Assembly: GCA_016716505.1 (NCBI GenBank)
Contig: JADJWF010000001.1
Span: 434,001 to 498,000, forward strand
DNA: 64,000 nucleotides
DNA from: Verrucomicrobiota bacterium
GTDB lineage: Bacteria; Verrucomicrobiota; Verrucomicrobiia; Limisphaerales; J093
Direction: 5' to 3'
This document shows positions 1-7,215 of the stretch, in pieces (within the stretch, counting starts at the first letter, position 1; each line of letters starts with the position of its first letter). The notes beneath the pieces are model-generated. The model had not been told where the DNA came from. It was given only the letters and a program-made list of their open reading frames with translations, and made no database searches. The position numbers and the translations under genes are program-made.

Positions 1-1069
1 GGCCGCGCGTGAAGGCGTGGACGAAGCCGTCCCAGGTGCGTGGGTAGCCCCAATTCATCGGCGGGTTCGTCGAGGAAAAGATGGGCATCAGAAAGTAGAA
101 CGACGCGCCGGCAATCCAGCAGAGGAAGGTCCAGATCACCGGCGGCCATTCGTCGGTAACCCGGCCGGTGTGATGCAGCAGATAGGCAAAGCCGGCGATC
201 GAGCCCAGCCCCACTGCGTGGAAGATCATCAGGAGCGGCTTGTTTTGATCGAAGGCCGTAAGCACATCCATGCCGATCAAAACCACGCCGAACAGGTAGA
301 AGATCGAGTTCACCATCAGCGCGTTCCGACCCAGGCTCGGCCGAACCAGGGCGATCAGCACCTCCAGGCCCATGGCGGCGACAATCAACGTCTGGTGGTT
401 GTTGAAACAGATGCCGAACAGGAAGCCGGCGATGTACAGGTACCGGTAGTGCGTGGGCCGGAACGTCCAGCACAGCAGGCAGACGAGCACCCCCACGTAA
501 GACAGCACGCTCAACGTATAGACCTCGACGATGATGGCCTGGCTCCAGATGAACCCGTTGAAGCCGATCATCAACGCCGCGACCAGGCCGGACACGAAGC
601 ACAATTCATCCTCCCACAACCGCTTGATGTTCTTCAGGTCCGGGATGCTTTCGAGGATCATGCTCGACCCGCGAGACACGATCAGCCCCAGCAGGCCGTT
701 GGCGAGCGCCGCCGCCACCGCCGACGAGACCGCAACGCGGAAGGCCACGTTCGAAAACGGGATCAGCACCGTGAAGAGCCACGTGTACACCGTCCACACC
801 GGATACCCCGGCGCGTGGGGAACGCCGAGGTAGTAGGACCCCACGGCCAGTTCCCCGCTGTCCTCGAGCGTGAGATCGGGGGCGAGCGTGATCAGGTAGG
901 CAATCAGCGTGACGGCCGTCGTGATTCCGAAGGTCAGCCAGTCCACGCGGCGGAAGATCGGCGTCGGGGCGGACTGGTTCTCCGGCGCTGGCGGGCGGGC
1001 GGACGGCTTCCCCCCGCCCCCAGGGGCGGCGGGCGAGGGTTGGGCCGTCCGTTTCTTGTCGTTGCTCAT
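1..1069 (-). CDS. DUF2723 multi-pass membrane protein (partial, runs off the left edge)
   Basis: About 356 codons are visible from an ATG at 1069, with no stop before the edge. Residues 1-40 are a Pro/Ala-rich cytoplasmic-looking tail. From about residue 43 hydrophobic helices begin. The family signature is clear: LAPDLTLEDSGEL at 62-74 followed by HAPGYP at 85-90, the acidic first-loop motif of DUF2723 proteins. That family resembles GT-C glycosyltransferases and includes eukaryotic TMEM260, a protein O-mannosyltransferase. Transfer of a sugar from a lipid carrier outside the membrane is inferred from the family, and the acceptor is unknown. The C-terminal soluble part is outside the window. 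The gene is the last visible on a minus-strand run after the Fur-family gene, 117 bp away. Confidence 0.85.
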   Translation of the reverse strand, partial: MSNDKKRTAQPSPAAPGGGGKPSARPPAPENQSAPTPIFRRVDWLTFGITTAVTLIAYLITLAPDLTLEDSGELAVGSYYLGVPHAPGYPVWTVYTWLFTVLIPFSNVAFRVAVSSAVAAALANGLLGLIVSRGSSMILESIPDLKNIKRLWEDELCFVSGLVAALMIGFNGFIWSQAIIVEVYTLSVLSYVGVLVCLLCWTFRPTHYRYLYIAGFLFGICFNNHQTLIVAAMGLEVLIALVRPSLGRNALMVNSIFYLFGVVLIGMDVLTAFDQNKPLLMIFHAVGLGSIAGFAYLLHHTGRVTDEWPPVIWTFLCWIAGASFYFLMPIFSSTNPPMNWGYPRTWDGFVHAFTRG

Positions 1070-1186
1070 GACATCAGGCGACTGGCTTGGCCCGGATCAG
1101 CGGGCCCGAAAAGCGGGATACTTGAACGACGGATGCCGCGGTTTGTCCATCCGAATGTCGTGCGGTCGCGGGGGAAGCCGCGCCGT

Positions 1187-1642
1187 TCATTGGCAGTCCG
1201 GGCACAGGCCGAAGAACTCCAATTTGTGGGTCACCGCCCGGAAGCCATTCGCGGTGGCAATCCGCTGCTGGATCTCGTCGAGAAAGCATTCGTCCAGTTC
1301 CACCACCCGCGCACAGCGGGTGCAGATCAAGTGGTGATGGTGTCCGTCCCTCCCCTCGGCGACCAATTCAAACCGCGCGATGCCATCCCCGAAATCGAAC
1401 CGTTGCACCATGCCCAGATCCGACAGCACCTTGAGGGACCGGTACACGGTCGCCAGGTCGCACGGTTGGCCCGCCAAAGCGGCGTGGATTTCCTTCGGGG
1501 TCTGGGGATGGCGGCTGTGGCGGAGGCTCTCGAGAACAAGCTGCCTTGGCCCGGTCAGCTTGCGGGCGCCCCGGCGGAGCCGGTCGGCCAGCTCGGCCAA
1601 GTTCGCGCCCCGATGCTGGCAATGCTGGTGTCCAGTGCCCAT
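1187..1642 (-). CDS. Fur-family metal-responsive transcriptional regulator (Zur-like by context)
   Basis: A 151-residue protein of normal Fur length. The winged-helix recognition segment LATVYRSLKVLSDLGMV is at 63-79. A metal-sensing HHHH cluster is at 101-104, and two structural CxxC pairs are at C107/C110 and C147/C150, the usual zinc site of the family. The ATG at 1642 lies 9 bp after the ZIP transporter stop, so the two are probably co-transcribed. Sequence alone does not separate Zur, Fur, Mur and PerR. The direct coupling to a ZIP importer favours zinc or manganese sensing. The ZIP-fur unit is probably autoregulated through the palindrome at 2415-2429 (inference). Confidence 0.9.
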   Translation of the reverse strand: MGTGHQHCQHRGANLAELADRLRRGARKLTGPRQLVLESLRHSRHPQTPKEIHAALAGQPCDLATVYRSLKVLSDLGMVQRFDFGDGIARFELVAEGRDGHHHHLICTRCARVVELDECFLDEIQQRIATANGFRAVTHKLEFFGLCPDCQ

Positions 1643-1651
1643 CAGGAGACT

Positions 1652-2389
1652 TCAGTGGAAGACCACGGTCAGCACCCCCAGGCCGGTGCCGATGAGAATC
1701 GCCACCAGCTTGCCGCGGTTGAACCGGTGCAGGTCGCTGCTCTCGAACAAAATCGTGGTCGAGATGTGCATGAAGATGCCGATCACGATCGCGGTGAGTT
1801 CCCGCGTGTGACTCGCGAGGGGGGTGTTGGCGCTGAGCGTCATGCCCAGCGGCCCCATCAAGGCGAAACCGCCCAGGATGGTCAACGCCCGCCGCCGCTC
1901 CAGCCCCGCGCGGAACAGGATCGCCAGAAAGGCAATCGAAACCGGGTAATTGTGAATCACGATGCTCCACAGGAGCAGGTCCCGCGATGCGTGGTCGTGG
2001 TGGCCTTCGGGGTTCCCCAGCGCCATGGCCTCGATGAATGCGTGCAGGTACAGGCCGGCAATCACGCCCAGCGGCAGCCGGTGCTCCAAATCGTGTGCGT
2101 GCCCGTGCTCCACCCCCATCGAGATGGTGTCGAGCACGATCTGGATGAAAAAACCGGCCAGAATCAGCGAGCCCACCCAGATCCCCGAGTGGTCGTGCGC
2201 ATGCTCCTCTCCGTGAACGTGGTACAGTTCCGGGAGCAGGTGCAGACAAGTGATGCAGAGGAGGTAGCCCCCGGTAAAGGCGTTGAGAATCTTGAGCTGG
2301 GCCGGGCGGTCCAGTTTGAACTGATACACCGTCACCGCGCCGGCGGCGATCGAGGAAATCAGCAGGAGATAGTCGGCCCAAGGATGCAT
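1652..2389 (-). CDS. ZIP family divalent metal transporter
   Basis: From the ATG at 2389 the protein has 245 residues and about eight membrane helices. The ZIP metal-path motifs are present: HAFIEAMALGNPEG at 116-129 (helix 4, HxxxE), IHNYPVSIAFLA at 145-156 (helix 5) and MHISTTILFE at 207-216. His-rich loops (57-66, 94-100, 130-133) fit metal capture. The frame opens further upstream to a TTG at 2419, but that codon lies inside the 6-3-6 palindrome, so the ATG is preferred. ZIP proteins move zinc, iron or manganese into the cytoplasm. It is followed after 9 bp by a Fur-family regulator. Confidence 0.88.
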   Translation of the reverse strand: MHPWADYLLLISSIAAGAVTVYQFKLDRPAQLKILNAFTGGYLLCITCLHLLPELYHVHGEEHAHDHSGIWVGSLILAGFFIQIVLDTISMGVEHGHAHDLEHRLPLGVIAGLYLHAFIEAMALGNPEGHHDHASRDLLLWSIVIHNYPVSIAFLAILFRAGLERRRALTILGGFALMGPLGMTLSANTPLASHTRELTAIVIGIFMHISTTILFESSDLHRFNRGKLVAILIGTGLGVLTVVFH

Positions 2390-2414
2390 GGTCGTGCACA
2401 ACGCCGGCACGAAC

Positions 2415-2429
2415 TGCAAACTATTTGCA
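2415..2429. promoter_or_regulatory. Perfect inverted repeat, candidate Fur-family operator
   Basis: TGCAAACTATTTGCA is a perfect 6-3-6 palindrome centred about 33 bp upstream of the ZIP ATG and 44 bp after the rpsR stop. Its place between the ribosomal-protein operon and the ZIP-fur pair suits an operator for the Fur-family protein encoded downstream. Binding is an inference. I see no second copy upstream of the dksA-like gene. Confidence 0.45.
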
Positions 2430-2473
2430 GCGCCGGTTCAAGCAAAAGGCGCCGGGCCAGCGGCAGGGCAACC

Positions 2474-2731
2474 TCAAGGCACGCGGAGAGCCTGGCGTGC
2501 GCGTTTGATCGCCCGCGTCAAGCGACGCTGGTAATGCGCCGGCAGCGCCGTGTACTTGCGCGGCAGGATGCGACCGGAATCGGTGGTGAATTGACGGAGG
2601 AGATTGACGTTGTGGTGGGTCAACATGTCCACCGTGAAGTCAATCTTCGGCTTGGGCCGCGGCGTGCGGCGTTCGGGACGTCCGGACCGTCCGTTGCGGT
2701 CCTTGCGATCAGGATGGGTTTTACGGGGCAT
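2474..2731 (-). CDS. rpsR: 30S ribosomal protein bS18
   Basis: An 85-residue protein. The conserved S18 core is residues 29-80, ending in the segment ILPRKYTALPAHYQRRLTRA. The N-terminal 28 residues are a basic extension rich in Arg, Lys and Pro. There is no cysteine, so this is the zinc-free form of S18. The ATG at 2731 follows the bL33 stop by 6 bp, and the two are certainly co-transcribed. The frame ends 84 bp before the ZIP start. Confidence 0.96.
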   Translation of the reverse strand: MPRKTHPDRKDRNGRSGRPERRTPRPKPKIDFTVDMLTHHNVNLLRQFTTDSGRILPRKYTALPAHYQRRLTRAIKRARQALRVP

Positions 2732-2737
2732 GGGCGC

Positions 2738-2905
2738 TTACTTGATCTCGCGGTGGAGGGTATGCCGGCGCAGGAAACGGTTGTACTTCATCTTCTCGAC
2801 CTTCTCGGTCTGCGTCTTCTTGTTCCGGGTCGTCACGTAGCGGGAGGGCGGCTTGCCTTCCTTGCGTGCCTCGGTGCACTCGATGATGACTTGTTCGCGG
2901 GGCAT
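2738..2905 (-). CDS. rpmG: 50S ribosomal protein bL33
   Basis: A 55-residue basic protein beginning MPREQVIIECTEARKEG and containing the L33 hallmark YVTTRNKKTQTEKVEKMKYN. It has one cysteine and none of the paired CxxC ligands of the zinc-binding form, so it is a C-minus L33. The ATG at 2905 is 6 bp after the stop of the DksA-like gene, and the stop is 6 bp before rpsR. This is one compact translation-related operon. Confidence 0.95.
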   Translation of the reverse strand: MPREQVIIECTEARKEGKPPSRYVTTRNKKTQTEKVEKMKYNRFLRRHTLHREIK

Positions 2906-2911
2906 GGGGAA

Positions 2912-3556
2912 CTACTCCTTTTCCTTCACCGGCTTCTCTTCCTCTTCCAAATCCTCCTCGACTTCCGGCAGGCCGGCCGAGTCCACGGAACCGAGCGAGG
3001 CCAGCCGGCGCTGTTTCAGCGCGCCCTCCCGCTCCAGTTGCGCTTGGGCTTCCACGGTAAAGCGGGTCCACGGAATCGCCTCGAGCCGCGCCTTCGGGAT
3101 GGGTTGACCGGTCAGCTCGCAGATGCCGTACGTGCCGCGCTGAATTCGTTTGATCGCGGCATCAATCTCATAGATCGCGTCCTGATCGGCCGACAGCAGG
3201 CTCAGGGCGAAGTCCCGATCGAAATTGTCCGTGCCGGCGTCGGCCATGTGCAGGCTGTAACTGTCCATTTCCTCGGCGGACTCCTTGGCCCGTCCCGACA
3301 TCTGGTTGGTCAGCCGTTCGCGGAGTTCAAGCAGGTTTTGGTAGTACTTGGCCCACTCGGGTTTCACGGGCGCGCGGCCATTGGCCGGCCCCGCTCCCCC
3401 GGCCAATCCCAGAATGGACGCCGCCGTCGCCGCCTTGACCGCTTTGGGCGCGGGCGCCTTGCGGGCGGGAGCGGTTTTGTGCGCCGTCTTGTGCGCGGCC
3501 ACCGTGCGCCCTGGGGACGGCTTTGCCTTGGACTTCGTTGACTTCTTGGCTGTCAC
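2912..3556 (-). CDS. DksA/TraR-like protein with a degenerate zinc finger
   Basis: From a GTG at 3556 the protein has 214 residues. The N-terminal third is a Lys/Ala/Pro-rich tail. A coiled-coil region with acidic tip residues (about 68-135) follows, then the DksA finger fold GTYGICELTGQPIPKARLEA near 141-160. Only one of the four usual cysteines remains (C146). The others are replaced, as in TRFTVEAQ at 164-171, so zinc binding is unlikely. A Glu-rich tail closes the protein. DksA proteins act in the RNA polymerase secondary channel. Whether this variant does is inferred. The frame opens further upstream, but the extra 42 residues look non-coding. It heads the operon with rpmG and rpsR. Confidence 0.8.
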   Translation of the reverse strand: MTAKKSTKSKAKPSPGRTVAAHKTAHKTAPARKAPAPKAVKAATAASILGLAGGAGPANGRAPVKPEWAKYYQNLLELRERLTNQMSGRAKESAEEMDSYSLHMADAGTDNFDRDFALSLLSADQDAIYEIDAAIKRIQRGTYGICELTGQPIPKARLEAIPWTRFTVEAQAQLEREGALKQRRLASLGSVDSAGLPEVEEDLEEEEKPVKEKE

Positions 3557-3860
3557 GGCCGGAAGTAAATCAATTCGCTTGTGTTGAACAGACTCAATCG
3601 CGGCCCGATCATGCCCGCAGGGCGACCCGCGAGCCGGCCGAAAGGCCGCGAAACATAGCAAAGGCGATTTCGCGCGCCACAAAAATCGCCGACAATTTCG
3701 GCCGCCGTCTCATGGCAGGATTCAACCTCCCGGGACGACTGCCAGGCGGGGGCTGGTTCCCCTCAAGCGGTCGTCGGCCCCGGAGCCGGTTTGGTCCGGA
3801 TGCCCGCCGAAACACGCCCCGGGGACCGGCCCCGCGGCCGCAGCCGACCGCTCCCGGGAG
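3557..3860. other. Intergenic region between the dksA-like operon and vsr
   Basis: About 300 bp holding the promoter side of the dksA-like operon and the 3' flank of vsr. It is GC-rich with several short GC inverted repeats (CGGCCGAAAGGCCG around 3637-3650). I see no convincing gene, RNA or T-tailed terminator. Confidence 0.4.
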
Positions 3861-4394
3861 TCATGCCGCCCCCCGGACCGCCAGCGCCTGCGACAGGCGG
3901 GCGAGCAGGCGCTGCCCGCGGCGTTCCGCCTGCCTTCCGCCTTGGGAAAGTTCGTGTTCCCAGATGCGCAGCACCCGCCAGCCCGCCGCGCGCAACGCAC
4001 GGTTCACCTTCCGGTCCCGGGCCTTGTTGGCGGCCAGCTTCTTCCGCCAGAACGCTGCGTGCTGGCGCGGCTTCGTGGCGTGCCGCGGACAACCATGCCA
4101 GAAACAACCATCCACGAACACCGCCAGCCGGCGCTTCGGAAAGACAAAATCGGGATTCACCCGCAGCCGCAGACGGGAGTCCGCGCCAGCTCGCCCCGGG
4201 GCCGTCCGCCGCGAAGTGGCCGCCGACTGACGGCGGCGGCGGCTTCGCACGTTCAGTCGCTGGTGGCGGCGCCACCCTGTGATGCCGTGCCGGCGGAACA
4301 CCGCCGCCAGCGCCAGTTCCGTGTCCCGGTTCCCCCGCGAGCGGATGCGCGCCATCACCTGCGAGCGCTTCTGCTTGGTGAACACGTCAGGCAT
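3861..4394 (-). CDS. vsr: Very short patch repair (Vsr-type) endonuclease
   Basis: A 177-residue protein. The N-terminus MPDVFTKQKRSQVMARIRSR and the core NPDFVFPKRRLAVFVDGCFWHGCP (80-103), then FWRKKLAANKARD and GWRVLRIWEHEL (139-149), are diagnostic of Vsr. Vsr nicks beside T:G mismatches created by deamination of 5-methylcytosine, so it normally accompanies a C5 methyltransferase; one is encoded 7 kb away. Residues about 48-79 are an Arg/Ser-rich insertion absent from short family members such as the E. coli enzyme. Asp82 and the FWHGC histidine are retained, so activity is plausible. The gene faces away from hicBA. Confidence 0.88.
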   Translation of the reverse strand: MPDVFTKQKRSQVMARIRSRGNRDTELALAAVFRRHGITGWRRHQRLNVRSRRRRQSAATSRRTAPGRAGADSRLRLRVNPDFVFPKRRLAVFVDGCFWHGCPRHATKPRQHAAFWRKKLAANKARDRKVNRALRAAGWRVLRIWEHELSQGGRQAERRGQRLLARLSQALAVRGAA

Positions 4395-4447
4395 CGTTCA
4401 ATTGCCACCCTTTACGGTCGGCGCGCGGCCAGTTAGCATTTATCAGC

Positions 4448-4666
4448 ATGATCGTTCCGCTTTCCAAAGTGCAACTCCGACAGGACGAGGACGGCGTGTG
4501 GATCGCCCGGTCCAGGCTGCTTCCCGGCTGCCATGCGCACGGGCGCGACCGCGGTGAAGCCATGCTTCGCTTCCAACAGGCGGCCAAGGTGCATCTGGAG
4601 GCGCTGCTCGAAACGGGCCGTCCCATCCCGCCCGCGTTCCGCGACAAATTTGTTCTCACCGCCTGA
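4448..4666 (+). CDS. hicB: HicB-like antitoxin
   Basis: A 72-residue protein with the short HicB fold: beta strands MIVPLSKVQLRQDEDGVWIA, then LPGCHAHGRDRGEAM and a helix carrying AKVHLEALLETGRPIP. It lacks a separate DNA-binding domain, as is common for small HicB-like antitoxins. It precedes the HicA-like gene by 3 bp, the antitoxin-first order. It is divergent from vsr, with a 53-bp promoter region between them. Confidence 0.8.
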   Translation: MIVPLSKVQLRQDEDGVWIARSRLLPGCHAHGRDRGEAMLRFQQAAKVHLEALLETGRPIPPAFRDKFVLTA

Positions 4667-4669
4667 GCT

Positions 4670-4900
4670 GTGGGCAAGTACCCTTCGTGGAACTGCCGGC
4701 AACTTGACCGTCGACTCCGGGAAATCGGCTGCGAACTTGTCCGCACCACCGGCAGCCACCGGCACTATTCTAATCCGTTTCACCCCGAGCGCCTCATCAC
4801 GTTCGCGTGGCATCCGGGCGACGTGCCCCGCGGCATCATTGCCGATATCTGCGATGACCTCGGCCTGAGCCGCGACGACTTCTACTTCAAGAAGTTCTAA
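4670..4900 (+). CDS. hicA: HicA-family mRNA interferase toxin
   Basis: A 76-residue protein from a GTG, 3 bp after the hicB stop. The HicA double-stranded-RNA-binding-like fold is visible. The catalytic segment GSHRHYSNP sits at 28-36 with His30 as the expected active residue, preceded by LDRRLREIGCELVR and followed by the strand LITFAWHP and the helix IIADICDDLGLS. HicA toxins cleave mRNA and are neutralised by HicB. The pair lies inside the defence island, between an intact vsr and a diverged copy of the vsr 5' end. Confidence 0.85.
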   Translation: MGKYPSWNCRQLDRRLREIGCELVRTTGSHRHYSNPFHPERLITFAWHPGDVPRGIIADICDDLGLSRDDFYFKKF

Positions 4901-4963
4901 GCCCCGCGAGCGAATCCGCGCCATCACCTGCGAGCGCTTGGCTGGGGTGAAGACGTCAGGCAT
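4901..4963 (-). pseudogene. Remnant copy of the vsr 5' end
   Basis: Read from an ATG at 4963 this stretch encodes MPDVFTPAKRSQVMARIRSR, nearly the same 21-residue start as the intact vsr gene at 4394, at roughly 85% nucleotide identity by eye. Homology stops immediately after RSRG, where the 3' end of hicA begins. It is a fragment and not a working gene, and it places a direct repeat on each side of hicBA. Confidence 0.8.
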
Positions 4964-5025
4964 CGGGCCGTCACGAAGGACACGAAACGCGCGCCACGGA
5001 TCACGGACGCGTGGTTGGACACGGA

Positions 5026-5784
5026 TTACCCCTCACCCTGTGCCGCGATCGCGAACATCTCCACCAGCGCCCGAATCCTCTTCAACCCCAGCCCCGGCCG
5101 CAGCCGCAACTGCTCCCACGTCAGGACGGCGTACGATGAAACCATATCCCGCCTGCGCGTCCGGACCCACTCGCGGCCGGTGTAGGCCTCCAGTCCCTCC
5201 AATGTGCGCGCGTCACCCAGGAACTTGTGCCGCAGTCTTTCCCAAGTGCCGGCCAGGGCTTCCTCCTCCGACCTCGGCGCGACAAACGCCGCCTCCGCCA
5301 GTTCCGCCTGCCAGTCACCCTTGAGCGCGATTTCCTTCTTCCGGAACGCCTCCCAGCACTCGGCCTTCTTGGACGCCTCGCCGATGTTCCCCTGCTGGTG
5401 GTTCAAGTGTTCCCACGCTTCTTTGCATACTGCTTTCACCGCTTCGCAGAGCGCGGGTGACAGCCGCTGCTCCGCCCAGATGCGGTTCAAGTCAATGCGC
5501 CGTCCGGACTTCTCCGCCAGCCAGGCCACCGCGTAGGCCACGCTGTTCGCCCGGTAGCCCTCGAGGTCCAGCGTGTCGAAGAGCTTCTCCGCCGTCCGCC
5601 ACAGGATTGCCTTGGCGACCGCGTGGCGGAAATAATCCAGGTTCACCTCCGGCTGGCCGTCGTCCTCCATCCGCTCGGCGAAGCGGACAAAGTTCTTCTC
5701 TGCGCCTAGCAGGCTGTTGAAAAAGTCTCTTTCGAGCAAAAAACCACGCAAAAACCCCAATGATCTTGAGGGGCGCTTTTTCAA
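5026..5784 (-). pseudogene. Detached C-terminal part of the AIPR protein
   Basis: The frame opens with residues encoded by the inserted element (MKKRPSRSLGFLRG, up to about residue 26). It becomes real protein at GAEKNFVRFAERMEDDGQPE. Removing the element and one CTAG copy joins it in frame to the AIPR part upstream, reading LPHFVCL then GAEKNFVRF. The rest is alpha-helical. Its last ~70 residues (from TWERLRHKF) match the C-terminus of the neighbouring HerA protein: LEAxTG, RxRR, LTWExL and a closing GLGLKRIRAL helix. On its own this piece has no known function. Translation as a separate peptide cannot be excluded. Confidence 0.8.
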
Positions 5785-5807
5785 AACATGCCTTTTTCAA
5801 CACCCTG
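5710..5807. mobile_element. MITE-like miniature inverted-repeat element
   Basis: A 98-bp non-coding element, AT-richer than its surroundings. It begins CAGGCTGTTGAAAAAG and ends CTTTTTCAACACCCTG, terminal inverted repeats matching at 15 of 16 positions. It is flanked by CTAG at 5706-5709 and again at 5808-5811, a 4-bp target duplication. It has no transposase, so it would have been moved in trans by an IS with similar ends. I did not see another copy in the window. It introduces a stop into the AIPR gene. Confidence 0.88.
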
Positions 5808-7194
5808 CTAGGCAGACGAAATGCGGCAGCCCGAGCCAGGCGTGCTCATACTTGGCCAGGTCTGTCTTGGTGAACTTCTGGTTGGGCGGATTCGACTTTT
5901 CCCACTCCCGACGCCGCGCTGGTGTGCCCTGCCGGGCCTTGTCGTCCAGATACGAGCCGCGGGCGCGCTCGTAATACCAGTGCGTGCCGCGCGCCAGGCC
6001 GCCAATGGCCGGCGCCCAGACCGTCCGCGAAAGCTGTTCCAGTTGGTGATGAAACGGCCCGTTGGCCGCCAGGTCCGCCGCGTTGACCTTGTTCTGGCTG
6101 TTGGCGTAGCGGGCGATGAGCGGCACCAGTTCGCCAATCCGTTCCGGCTCCTTGAGCACCGTCAGCTTCACCTGCACCACCACCTCGTCCACGCTCAGCC
6201 GCTCCTTCTTCATCGCGTGGTAGATGCTGGCGGTGGTCTGGCCGCCGTTGACGATCTGAAAGTCCCGCGCCCATGCCAGCCCCATCTGGCCGTCCTTGCG
6301 CTTCGCCAGCCGCACTTCCGCCGCCGTGCAACACAGGCCGTTGTTGTAAGCCAGGAAGCGATGCGGTTCATCGCTGATCGTCTTCTGCATGCCTTTGTTC
6401 ACGCTCTTCCCCTTGCCCAAGTAGGCCCGCACGTTTCGCTCCAGCAACCGCTGCCCATGCTCGCCGTAAATGCGCGCCAGCACCCGGCCCGGCATGAACG
6501 CCAGGTAGGTCTGGTATTCCTTCGTGCCCTCCATCCCGGCCAGGCACGGAACGGCGCCGCCGAAGTCGTTTTCAAAATCCAGTTCGATCACCTCCCGCTG
6601 CCCCACCTTGAGCTGGCTCAGCTTCTTCAAGTCCCACAGCACGTAGCGCAACTCCACGCCGTCCAACCGCTCCTCCTCGATGTCCTCCGCCCGCGCCACG
6701 CCGTCCGTCAGGAAGAAAAGTCGCACGGTGGTCAGGGAATCCTTGGCCTCGTGAATCTGCCGGGCGATCTCGAAGGCGTCGTCGTGATTGTCCCCGGCTT
6801 GGGTGTGGAATCCCTGCTGCGCCCGCCGCAGGAAGCCGAGCAGCAGTTTGAACTGCTTGCGGGTTTCGGTGACACCGACCGTCGGCACGCCCTCGCCGCC
6901 GTGGTAGAGCGTGACGAACAGATCGAGCGTCGCTCCATCGCCGGAGAGCGCCCAGGCATTCAATTTCGCCGCCGGCCAGGGCCCCCGACTCTCGGCCCGG
7001 AACGGACGGTCTGGCAGCACTTCGGCCCCGTCTGCTTCGTTGTGGCCGGCGAGTTCCTCCAAGCACCACTCGGTGAAGCCGCGTTCCAGTTCATCCGGGG
7101 GTGCGTCCTCGGCGCAACGCAGGCGCACCTCCTCCCGCACGTCCTGCGCGAACTGTTCCAAGGGACTCAATGGTTCCGGTCTCTCGTCTGGCAT
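5797..7194 (-). CDS. AIPR family protein, truncated by the MITE
   Basis: 465 residues before a stop supplied by the MITE; with the element removed the full protein would be 688 residues. The AIPR (abortive infection phage resistance) signature is clear: HRFLAYNNGLCCTAAEV at 278-293 and FQIVNGGQTTASIYHAM at 312-328. The N-terminal ~200 residues form the strand-rich domain common in this family. Biochemistry of AIPR proteins is poorly known. They occur in phage-defence and R-M-like clusters. The ATG at 7194 lies 21 bp after the HerA stop, so both are one unit. The visible open frame loses the C-terminal domain shared with HerA. Confidence 0.85.
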   Translation of the reverse strand: MPDERPEPLSPLEQFAQDVREEVRLRCAEDAPPDELERGFTEWCLEELAGHNEADGAEVLPDRPFRAESRGPWPAAKLNAWALSGDGATLDLFVTLYHGGEGVPTVGVTETRKQFKLLLGFLRRAQQGFHTQAGDNHDDAFEIARQIHEAKDSLTTVRLFFLTDGVARAEDIEEERLDGVELRYVLWDLKKLSQLKVGQREVIELDFENDFGGAVPCLAGMEGTKEYQTYLAFMPGRVLARIYGEHGQRLLERNVRAYLGKGKSVNKGMQKTISDEPHRFLAYNNGLCCTAAEVRLAKRKDGQMGLAWARDFQIVNGGQTTASIYHAMKKERLSVDEVVVQVKLTVLKEPERIGELVPLIARYANSQNKVNAADLAANGPFHHQLEQLSRTVWAPAIGGLARGTHWYYERARGSYLDDKARQGTPARRREWEKSNPPNQKFTKTDLAKYEHAWLGLPHFVCLAGC

Positions 7195-7215
7195 GGCTCA
7201 CCTCTCTAATCGCAT

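Noticed and set aside
17..3541. A 3.5-kb open frame on the plus strand across the first seven genes
   Set aside because: It is antisense to recognisable genes (DUF2723, Fur, ZIP, bS18, bL33, DksA-like). Its translation is Arg/His/Gln-rich low-complexity text, as expected for a shadow frame in high-GC DNA.
4433..4963. A 176-residue minus-strand frame starting with a Vsr-like N-terminus
   Set aside because: Only the first 21 codons resemble Vsr. The rest is antisense to hicBA, so it is a remnant joined by chance to a shadow frame.
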